From NCBI GenBank assembly GCA_023434025.1, contig JAEYTL010000004.1, positions 1-32,611 on the forward strand: a DNA stretch of 32,611 nucleotides. Reading direction: 5' to 3'. The DNA is from Bacteroidota bacterium (lineage in GTDB: Bacteria > Bacteroidota > Bacteroidia > Flavobacteriales > Flavobacteriaceae). Positions 1 to 6,901 of the stretch are shown here, piece by piece. Numbering within the stretch: the first letter of the stretch is position 1; the number at the start of each line of letters is the position of its first letter. The notes beneath the pieces were generated by a model, which was not told where the DNA came from, ran no database searches, and was given only the letters and a program-made list of their open reading frames with translations. A program made the translations under genes and the position numbers.

Positions 1-18
1 ATACTATACTGCATTTAA

Positions 19-1174
19 GTTGTGGTTTGATTAAAGATTAGAAAACACGATATTTACTGATAAAATTGCATCTATATCTGATCCGTTGTGGTTTGATTAA
101 AGATTAGAAAACACGATATTGGTTTGATATTCGTAAAGCCACTGCCATATGTTGTGGTTTGATTAAAGATTAGAAAACACGATATTAGACCAAAACAGGG
201 TGTATTAAAAAAATGGGTTGTGGTTTGATTAAAGATTAGAAAACACGATATTAACATTACTTTAACATATCGCCCGCATCGGTTGTGGTTTGATTAAAGA
301 TTAGAAAACACGATATTCGGCCGCGGATATCAACGCAGCCGGCCACAGTTGTGGTTTGATTAAAGATTAGAAAACACGATATTAAAGGGGTGCCTTATAA
401 TGCATATTTTCAAGTTGTGGTTTGATTAAAGATTAGAAAACACGATATTAAGGACGGTACTGCCGTGCCTCCGCAATACGTTGTGGTTTGATTAAAGATT
501 AGAAAACACGATATTGTAAACACGTTTAGTTTGTTTAACACCTTGGTTGTGGTTTGATTAAAGATTAGAAAACACGATATTTGGCCAAACAGTTTACCTG
601 ATACACGATCGTTGTGGTTTGATTAAAGATTAGAAAACACGATATTTGCCCCCTCCAACTGTTGGGCTTGGATTATGTTGTGGTTTGATTAAAGATTAGA
701 AAACACGATATTTACCGACTTTTCTGATAAAATAGCCGCTACGTTGTGGTTTGATTAAAGATTAGAAAACACGATATTGCACGACAATCAATTAACCCAC
801 ACGACGTAGTTGTGGTTTGATTAAAGATTAGAAAACACGATATTCAGGACAAGTTACTTGATAAGTGTGTAGACGTTGTGGTTTGATTAAAGATTAGAAA
901 ACACGATATTGAAAAATCATTAGTATCATATGAGTTGTCAGTTGTGGTTTGATTAAAGATTAGAAAACACGATATTGCCTTGGAAGTTACCTAGGTTGTC
1001 TGTTTGGTTGTGGTTTGATTAAAGATTAGAAAACACGATATTAGAGACAATCAAATTGGTGTAGCTTTTAGAGTTGTGGTTTGATTAAAGATTAGAAAAC
1101 ACGATATTTGATTCAAAAAACACATTGGAAGATGAAAGGTTGTGGTTTGATTAAAGATTAGAAAACACGATATT
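19..1174 (+). CRISPR. Type II-C CRISPR array, 18 repeats and 17 complete spacers
   Basis: There are eighteen copies of a 36-nt repeat that begins GTTGTGGTTTG and ends ACACGATATT. Copies start at 19, 85, 151, 217, 282, 348, 414, 480, 546, 611, 677, 743, 809, 875, 941, 1007, 1073 and 1139, and all appear identical. Spacers are 30 nt, except two of 29 nt (253-281 and 582-610). Bases 1-18 are part of a spacer or leader cut by the window edge, so the array may continue to the left. Length, spacing and the GTTGTGG start match type II-C repeats of Flavobacteriaceae. In canonical II-C polarity crRNAs would read left to right, towards the terminator at 1228-1276 and convergent with cas2. No repeat is degenerate at either end, so the leader end cannot be inferred from repeat decay. 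Confidence 0.98.
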
Positions 1175-1227
1175 AGTTGGTTTGTTACCTTCTAATTATC
1201 AATGGAATATCGGAATATATCGTGATA

Positions 1228-1276
1228 AAAAATGCTTCTTTTTTGCAGTGATTAGGCAAGATTGAAGCATTTTTTT
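1228..1276 (+). terminator. Hairpin terminator just after the CRISPR array
   Basis: AAATGCTTC pairs with GAAGCATTT. Inside the loop TTGC and GCAA can form a second small stem, and the right arm runs into seven T residues. It lies 53 nt past the last repeat and would stop a rightward array transcript. A-rich bases on the left arm mean it could also work in the opposite direction. Confidence 0.65.
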
Positions 1277-1283
1277 ATTTCTG

Positions 1284-1305
1284 CGGACAGGTCGCGACCT
1301 GTCCG
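1284..1305. repeat. Perfect 22-bp palindrome (REP-like), copy 1
   Basis: The arms CGGACAGGTCG and CGACCTGTCCG form an uninterrupted palindrome 84 nt upstream of the transposase start. A second copy with the same GGACAGGTC/GACCTGTCC arms lies inside the transposase gene at 1503-1530. Y1 transposases of the RAYT family act on extragenic palindromes of this kind, so this is probably the cognate element. Confidence 0.8.
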
Positions 1306-1388
1306 TGCGAAGAAAAATGAAAAATTTGCAAATAAATTTTATAGTATTATTTTTGAAAATTATATAAGCCATTTAAAAAGTATAAGCC

Positions 1389-1970
1389 ATGAAAATTCGC
1401 AAAAAAAATCGAATGAAAGGATTCGATTATACAAGTGATAATTTGTATTTCGTGACAAGTTGCGTAAAAAATAATGATTGTTGTTTGGGGAGAGTCATTC
1501 CCGTAGGGACAGGTCACGACCTGTCCGTACAGAATTCCCAAAATCAAAATCCCGATTATCAGCTTCCCAAAAAGCATCTTCAGCTAAAAAGTTCAGAAAT
1601 CAATTATGTTGTTGAATTAAATCAATATGGATTAATTGTTGATGCCAAGATAAAATGGTTGAAGGATCAATATCCGTACGTTGATATTCATAATTATATT
1701 GTTATGCCAAATCATTTTCATCTTATTTTAGGGATAGATAGACAAAAAGACGGTCAAAATTCTTTAAAAATAAAATCGCTCTCAAGTTTGATTGGGGCAT
1801 TAAAATCAACTTCATCATCTGAAATTCATAATGCTGGCTACAAAAGATTTGCATGGCACCGCTCATTTCATGATCATATCATTAGAGATGAAAATGCATA
1901 TTATAACATTTTTAATTACATCAGTAATAATCCTGATAATTGGTTTAAAGATAAATTTTATACGATTTAA
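1389..1970 (+). CDS. REP-associated tyrosine transposase (IS200-like, Y1/HUH, RAYT)
   Basis: This is a 193-aa single-domain Y1 transposase that nicks single-stranded DNA at hairpins. The metal-binding HUH motif is visible as H109-F110-H111 in MPNHFHLIL. The C-terminal part has the family's HDHIIRDENAYYNIFNYISNNP block, in which Y177 of NYISNNP is the likely nucleophile. No accessory tnpB is present, as expected for a RAYT. The start at 1389 begins a typical basic N-terminus (MKIRKKNRMKGFDYT). Residues 39-47 (VGTGHDLSV) are encoded by a copy of the REP-like palindrome and look like an in-frame insertion into a loop. The stop codon overlaps that of the convergent cas2 gene. It lies between array and cas genes, a position normally free of genes in II-C loci. 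The family is certain; whether it is active is unknown. Confidence 0.9.
   Translation: MKIRKKNRMKGFDYTSDNLYFVTSCVKNNDCCLGRVIPVGTGHDLSVQNSQNQNPDYQLPKKHLQLKSSEINYVVELNQYGLIVDAKIKWLKDQYPYVDIHNYIVMPNHFHLILGIDRQKDGQNSLKIKSLSSLIGALKSTSSSEIHNAGYKRFAWHRSFHDHIIRDENAYYNIFNYISNNPDNWFKDKFYTI
1503..1530. repeat. REP-like palindrome copy 2, inside the transposase gene
   Basis: The arms GGACAGGTC and GACCTGTCC are separated by AC and flanked by GTA and TAC, which also pair; one G-G mismatch separates the two paired segments. It is the same palindrome as 1284-1305 but lies in frame within the coding region (residues 39-47) without disrupting the reading frame. Confidence 0.8.
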
Positions 1971-2296
1971 AACAACTCCAATTGCGTCGGTTGCGGAACT
2001 TTGGGCACTTCGGCTTTGCCCCAGAAGTTTAAGATGTTCCCGAACTGCTTATCGGTTATCCGCAGCACACTCACTTTGCCTAAAGGTGGTAAAAGTTTGT
2101 GGATTCGTTTTTCGTGCACGTCAGCACTTTCGCTACTGGCACAATGACGCACATATACGGAATACTGCATCATGCTGAACCCGTCTTTCAACAGGCTGTT
2201 CCGGAAGCCGGAAGCATTTTTCCGGTCTTTTTTAGTGTCGGTCGGAAGGTCAAAAAATACAAAAAGCCACATAATACGGTATCCGTTTAACTCCAT
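1967..2296 (-). CDS. cas2: CRISPR-associated endonuclease Cas2 (type II-C)
   Basis: This 109-aa Cas2 forms the central dimer of the Cas1-Cas2 spacer integration complex. It shows the Cas2 ferredoxin-like start YRIMWLFVFFDLPT, with the conserved Asp after VFF, followed by KKDRKNASGFRNSLLKDGFSMMQYSVYVRHC, the typical arrangement of type II-C Cas2 in Bacteroidetes. The ATG at 2296 is preferred over the internal Met of IMWLF because family members carry a short segment before YRIMW. The gene overlaps the end of cas1 by 10 bp, so the two are translationally coupled. Its stop overlaps the stop of the convergent transposase by 2 nt. The gene appears intact. Confidence 0.95.
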   Translation of the reverse strand: MELNGYRIMWLFVFFDLPTDTKKDRKNASGFRNSLLKDGFSMMQYSVYVRHCASSESADVHEKRIHKLLPPLGKVSVLRITDKQFGNILNFWGKAEVPKVPQPTQLELF

Positions 2297-3171
2297 AACC
2301 GGGGATATTTGATCCTCTTCCGGTCACCCGAATAGCATTGCTGTAAGGAACTGGCCGTTTTTTGTAAGGCGACCATAAGCGGACTTTTTTCTTCCTTAAA
2401 ATAAACCGTTCGGGTAAGGAGCTGTAAAAGTTCCGATTTAAGCAGTGTGTTCAGATCCTGTTCGTCATATTGCTGCATCAGCTCAAAAACTTTTTCATCT
2501 ACAAGGGGGCGGAAGGGCTCCATAATATCGTCGGCCAGAGCAAAAGCATTATACTTGCTTTTGTGATGAATGCCCAGGGTGTTCAGCAGACCGCTTCCGG
2601 ACAAAGCTCTTGCAGTGGCGGCTCTTAAAACAGCGTAGCCGTAATTGAGGAAGTTGTTGGGGTAATCGCCAAACCGCTCCCGTTTAAAGTCGGCTTCAAA
2701 AAAGGATTTCCAGTACTGGCTCGCCGCTACGCCTTCCATGTTGGTGGTATCGCCGCTTTGCACCTTTCCGGCTAAATAGTTAAAATGGTTTTTTGATCCG
2801 GTTATTCGCTCCAGCAGTATGCCCTGGTTCTTGATTTTTTCAACGATGGTCTGTTGCCACAATTGCTTTTTTAGCGGTGCCGATGCTTCGATCTGTTTTC
2901 TGAAAATTTCCTGCTGGATATGATGGCTGTTGAGGTTTAAAAACATGCCGTTGGGCAAATGATTCGTATGACAGATAATCAATGATGAATTGTTTTCCAC
3001 AAGCTGGTTCATGGCCGGGATGCTCAGGTAGATTTCCGGATGATCCAATACGATAAACCCGATGTCTTCTATAGGAATAGACGATTCCCTTTCTTCGGTT
3101 TTGATGATCAGTTGAAGGTTTTTGCAGGTGACAGAAGCTTTTTTTTCTAATAAAATTGTTTTTTTTAGCAT
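2287..3171 (-). CDS. cas1: CRISPR-associated endonuclease Cas1 (type II-C)
   Basis: Cas1 is the integrase that inserts new spacers at the leader-repeat junction. With the start at 3171 the protein has 294 aa, a normal length for type II Cas1. The expected active-site residues are present: E146 in TTNMEGVAASQYW, H202/H203 in LGIHHKSKYN and E218 in ADDIMEPFRP. An in-frame ATG at 3219 would add 16 residues (MKRLTFLICIRKHLIF), but homologous proteins begin at the MLKKT-like position, so 3171 is preferred. Usually cas9 lies directly upstream and is co-transcribed. Here only about 136 bp of non-coding DNA with a terminator separate cas1 from an unrelated gene, so the adaptation genes stand without their usual effector. 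Confidence 0.94.
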   Translation of the reverse strand: MLKKTILLEKKASVTCKNLQLIIKTEERESSIPIEDIGFIVLDHPEIYLSIPAMNQLVENNSSLIICHTNHLPNGMFLNLNSHHIQQEIFRKQIEASAPLKKQLWQQTIVEKIKNQGILLERITGSKNHFNYLAGKVQSGDTTNMEGVAASQYWKSFFEADFKRERFGDYPNNFLNYGYAVLRAATARALSGSGLLNTLGIHHKSKYNAFALADDIMEPFRPLVDEKVFELMQQYDEQDLNTLLKSELLQLLTRTVYFKEEKSPLMVALQKTASSLQQCYSGDRKRIKYPRLWS

Positions 3172-3250
3172 AAAAATAAGATGTTTTCGTATGCAAATTA
3201 GAAAAGTTAACCGCTTCATTTTTACGGGAATCCGTAAAATAGTGTGTTTT

Positions 3251-3287
3251 AAAAAAACATTCCGGCCTCTTGACCGGAATGTTTTTT
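3251..3287. terminator. Bidirectional-looking terminator between cas1 and the T9SS cargo gene
   Basis: ACATTCCGG and CCGGAATGT form a 9-bp stem with an 8-nt loop, flanked by A7 on one side and T6 on the other. It follows the stop of the secreted-protein gene on the minus strand and would isolate cas1-cas2 from upstream transcription. Confidence 0.85.
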
Positions 3288-3307
3288 GTATAATGTTTGC
3301 CCAATGC

Positions 3308-6300
3308 CTAACGCTTCAAACTAAAATTAGACCTGAACTCCTGTTTAATTCCGTCTTTCAAATAAACAGCCTTGAACCAATAATCATCAGACGGCATAGG
3401 TCTTCCGTTAAAGGTGCCGTCCCAGCCGCTACCGTTTTGACCAATTTCTTTCAGCAGTTTTCCGTACCGGTCAAAAATATAAATATGAACGATTTCTATA
3501 ACAGGAGAGCCTGTTACTTTCCAGGTATCATTAAAGCCGTCGCCGTTTGGCGTAAAGAAGACCGGAAAATCTAATACGGTAAACGTGGTGCTGATTTCAT
3601 CGCAACCGAATCTGTTTCGTACCCTCAGCACAAAATCACCGGCCGGAATATGGGTAAAAACAGGGCTGTCCTGCCATAGATCCGGAATAATGGAGTACTC
3701 ATAATCCGGAGAGGCCGGGGTGGCTGTGGCCGTAATGCTGTTTTGACCTTCAAACCGTATCAGGTTTTGCGGTGAAACGGTAACCGCATCGGGAGCCAGT
3801 GTTTTAACGGTTGTGAAATTAAAAACACTTGAACATAATGCCACATTGGAAACATTGGTTACCAGAACAGAAAAATCACCTTCAAGACCGGTTGAAAATG
3901 TACTTGATGATTCGCCCGGAATTTCATTTCCGGCCAAAGCACCAAAACCGGTAAACCATTCAAAAGTATAATCCGTTTCATTTAATAATGTCCGGATAAA
4001 GGCCTCTTTTAAAATCGTTCCGTTTTCATCTATACAGATATAATACGGAAATGTTCTCAGCTTATTTTCCGGAAACGGGCGAACATAAAGGTCTAATGCC
4101 AGGATGCGGTAACACGCAATTCCGGTTTCGCTGTCAAAATTGGTTGTACTGGTCACACGGACATAAATCGTCTGAAAATCTTTTATGCTATTTGTAAAAG
4201 CGGTTGGATCTGTTATAAAAGTATTGTTGTTGTCCCGGGCATCTGAAAAACGCTCATAATACCGGATAACAAGATTGTTCTGGTTGGATGAACCGACAAT
4301 TTCAGTTGTTCTTTCGGTTAGATCAAAGCGGTAGAATCCGCTGTCGTCACACCGTTCTATCGGGGTAGGATCGGTTAAACTTCCCGGAATTGTGACCACC
4401 GCCAGGCTTAAATTGGTGGTCGAAAAACAGTTGTTATTGGTAGGATCCACTACTTTTACCAAAACAGTTTTAGACGAGGACTCATACGCATCAGGCTGCG
4501 GAATAAAATTGTCTGCCGCCAGATCTGCCGGTGTTTCATAATAGAAAACCCGGTAATTTGTGTTGCCGCCGGTAATTTGATTGTTTCGGAGCGTTAAATC
4601 AAAAGTCGAAACCGTATCGCCGCAGATTGAAAGCAGACTTGGCGTATAAATAACCGGATTCGGAAAAATTTCAATGGCGAAATCAACAATGGAAAAACAT
4701 TGTGTAGCCGTATCAAATAAACGGACAAAAAGAGTATTGCTTCCGACCGGAAAAGCCTGTGGAATATTTTTATTTAAAGAACCGGAATTGTTTTCGGCGG
4801 CCTGAAATGTTCTGAAATAACTTGCCTGTACAGTCGGGTTTTGGTTCAAGAGGGCTTCGGCATCAAAACGGTTTAATACTACCGATTCATTTTCACACAA
4901 GGCCACCGCATTAATGGTGTTCAGAATTGGCGGGGTAATAACTTCAACCCCAAAAGTACCCACGCCTTCACAGATGTTGTTGGTTTCCACACGGGTATAA
5001 ATAGTTTGAAGTCCAACCGGAATCTGCGACAAATTGCTCAGTTGATTTGTTTTCACAGAGGCATCTGTATCGGTTAAATAGAACGTAATCTCCACCGGAT
5101 TTCCGCCAAAAAAGTTGTTGCGGATGATGTTTTCCTGTGCTGAAAAATCCACAAAGCCATAGTTTTGGTTGACAACCGGACATACGCCGGGCATGTCGGG
5201 ATATGCAGAAAGACTTGTCGGATTCACCGTTAAAGCAATTGTTGCAACAGTAGAAGAAGTACAATTCGGGGTGGTGTTTTCGTTAACGGCGATGACATAA
5301 ATGGTTTGACTCGCTGTGACATTAACAAAGGCTTCGGGGGTTAAAATGCGTTGTGTAAGACCGCTGTCCAGAAAATAGAGCAGTGTTAAGCCGGCAACAT
5401 TGTTGGTAATATCATTATATGCTTCGGTTAAATTTGTGGTAGCAATACCGTCATTATTCGGAGCAATATAATCACATTGTTCGATGATTACCGGAATTGT
5501 GTTTAAAACGGGAACCGGATTTATCTGTACCGAAACCGTATTGGAATTACCCGTACAAATGCCTTCTTCGGTAGCTTCCAGGTAATAATCCGCTGTTGAA
5601 TCAGTGGCCTGAATGGCCGTTGAAACCACTAAGGTTGACGCATTAGCTCCCGGAAGAGGATTGTTGTTCTGATACCACTGATAGGTTACGTTATTCAGGT
5701 TTCCGCTGTTTGTAACGGAAGAAGTAATGGTAAAACTGTCATTGTCGCAAATAGACGTATTGGCTGAAATGGTTAGCTGAGGCGTGTCATAAATGAATAC
5801 CGAATTGGAAATCACTTCGTTACAACCACCGTTTTTTACGCCCAGGTTGTATTTTCCCGGAAGGGTTGGTGTAAAACTATTGTTCGGGCTTCCCGGAACA
5901 AGAACATCATTTCTGTACCAGTTATAAACCGGATTGTCCACCAAAGGGTCAAACAGATTCTGATTCAAAATTGTACCCTGTAAAACCGGATTAGCATTCA
6001 GGCAATTGGTTGCGGTATGTTGTATGGAAACATCAGGGAGAATAAAGAATTTTAATTCGATAAAAGCTTCACTAACAGGCAGATTGCTCATGTCAACCGT
6101 TGGGTCGGTACTGTCGTAGGCCGTGGTTTCCACCCGGTAGGTGCCGGATGCTGCCAAGTTAGCCAAGGTGTTGGTGCTGAGTGTGCTGTCTGTAATCGTA
6201 CTGAGCAAAACATTGTTTCTGTACCAGGTGTAATTAAAACGCAGATCGGTAGGATTGCCATCAAAATCCGTTACGTCTATCGTAGCGGTAATGCTTTTGG

Positions 6301-6898
6301 TTTCCGGTTTGCAGTATTCGGTTTGGGTAATTTCGTTTCCGCTCTCGTCGGTGATTTCTACAGAAGACAGAAAGCTGCAGTCAGAACTTCCGGTTCCGCC
6401 GATTTGAGCAATGGAAATTTGTCCCGGCTGATTGGAATAATTGTCGATTAAAAGAACATATAATTCACCCGTTTGTCCGTTGGGAATGTTTACAATTTCA
6501 ATACTGCTGTCAGACCAGCTGCAATCCACTTCTCTCGGAATAGTTAATTGGCTGCAAACATTGGATAAGTCCGTAAAAGGCCCCCAAAGTACAAAATCTA
6601 CGTCGGTACCGATGCCGGCATTGTTTACCTGGCTGATTTGCAGAATAATATTTCCGGGGGTCTGCACCTGAATAAAAAACCAGGTTGGCCCTCTGAAAGG
6701 AGCACCAATACAGGTTGTTGAAAAACTTTCGCTGTTTGCTCCGGTTGAGTTTTGAAACGGAATACTGGTGGCACAGGATTGATAAGCCTCAAAATTAGCC
6801 TGAAACTCCTGGCAATTCGGAGCACCTCCCTGTGCAAGAACATTTTGAATAATCAGTATCCAAAACAGTAAGAGAATATTTTTAATTAATTTCAGCAT
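3308..6898 (-). CDS. Secreted T9SS type B cargo protein, gliding-motility-associated C-terminal domain
   Basis: This is a 1196-aa secreted protein. Residues 1-22 are a signal peptide ending VLAQ. The N-terminal domain (about 25-170) has paired cysteines and the GPTWFFIQVQTPGNI pattern common in large flavobacterial adhesin-like proteins. The middle (about 170-1090) is a series of beta-rich Ig/PKD-like segments with repeated forms such as YNWYRNDVLVPG and YQWYQNNNPLPG. The end (about 1100-1196) is a type B sorting domain (TIGR04131 / CHU_C): FFTPNGDGFNDTWKV, then IYIFDRYGKLLKEI, GWDGTFNG and DDYWFKAVY. This end directs export through the type IX secretion system and surface attachment. The role is probably adhesive or structural; no catalytic domain is recognised. 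It starts 3 nt after the gpmI stop, so the two are likely co-transcribed, and it ends before a strong terminator. Confidence 0.93.
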   Translation of the reverse strand: MLKLIKNILLLFWILIIQNVLAQGGAPNCQEFQANFEAYQSCATSIPFQNSTGANSESFSTTCIGAPFRGPTWFFIQVQTPGNIILQISQVNNAGIGTDVDFVLWGPFTDLSNVCSQLTIPREVDCSWSDSSIEIVNIPNGQTGELYVLLIDNYSNQPGQISIAQIGGTGSSDCSFLSSVEITDESGNEITQTEYCKPETKSITATIDVTDFDGNPTDLRFNYTWYRNNVLLSTITDSTLSTNTLANLAASGTYRVETTAYDSTDPTVDMSNLPVSEAFIELKFFILPDVSIQHTATNCLNANPVLQGTILNQNLFDPLVDNPVYNWYRNDVLVPGSPNNSFTPTLPGKYNLGVKNGGCNEVISNSVFIYDTPQLTISANTSICDNDSFTITSSVTNSGNLNNVTYQWYQNNNPLPGANASTLVVSTAIQATDSTADYYLEATEEGICTGNSNTVSVQINPVPVLNTIPVIIEQCDYIAPNNDGIATTNLTEAYNDITNNVAGLTLLYFLDSGLTQRILTPEAFVNVTASQTIYVIAVNENTTPNCTSSTVATIALTVNPTSLSAYPDMPGVCPVVNQNYGFVDFSAQENIIRNNFFGGNPVEITFYLTDTDASVKTNQLSNLSQIPVGLQTIYTRVETNNICEGVGTFGVEVITPPILNTINAVALCENESVVLNRFDAEALLNQNPTVQASYFRTFQAAENNSGSLNKNIPQAFPVGSNTLFVRLFDTATQCFSIVDFAIEIFPNPVIYTPSLLSICGDTVSTFDLTLRNNQITGGNTNYRVFYYETPADLAADNFIPQPDAYESSSKTVLVKVVDPTNNNCFSTTNLSLAVVTIPGSLTDPTPIERCDDSGFYRFDLTERTTEIVGSSNQNNLVIRYYERFSDARDNNNTFITDPTAFTNSIKDFQTIYVRVTSTTNFDSETGIACYRILALDLYVRPFPENKLRTFPYYICIDENGTILKEAFIRTLLNETDYTFEWFTGFGALAGNEIPGESSSTFSTGLEGDFSVLVTNVSNVALCSSVFNFTTVKTLAPDAVTVSPQNLIRFEGQNSITATATPASPDYEYSIIPDLWQDSPVFTHIPAGDFVLRVRNRFGCDEISTTFTVLDFPVFFTPNGDGFNDTWKVTGSPVIEIVHIYIFDRYGKLLKEIGQNGSGWDGTFNGRPMPSDDYWFKAVYLKDGIKQEFRSNFSLKR

Positions 6899-6901
6899 AG
6901 T

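Noticed and set aside
121..150. Spacer that starts GGTTTGATATT, similar to part of the repeat
   Set aside because: Only 8-9 nt match; likely chance in AT-rich sequence rather than a slipped repeat.
72..257. Minus-strand frame encoding a repeated ISCFLIFNQTTT peptide
   Set aside because: It is only the CRISPR repeat read as protein, because two or three neighbouring repeats happen to be in the same frame.
1175..1212. Possible degenerate 19th CRISPR repeat (GTTG, GTTTG and TTA in order)
   Set aside because: It begins 1 nt after the last repeat with no spacer, needs two gaps and matches poorly after the first 12 nt.
1831..2178. Plus-strand frame overlapping the transposase end and cas2
   Set aside because: It is a shadow of two well-supported genes and shows no protein-like motif.
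3123..3574. Plus-strand frame across the cas1/T9SS gap as a possible cas9 remnant
   Set aside because: The translation has no RuvC, HNH or arginine-rich helix pattern and overlaps the two real genes on the other strand.
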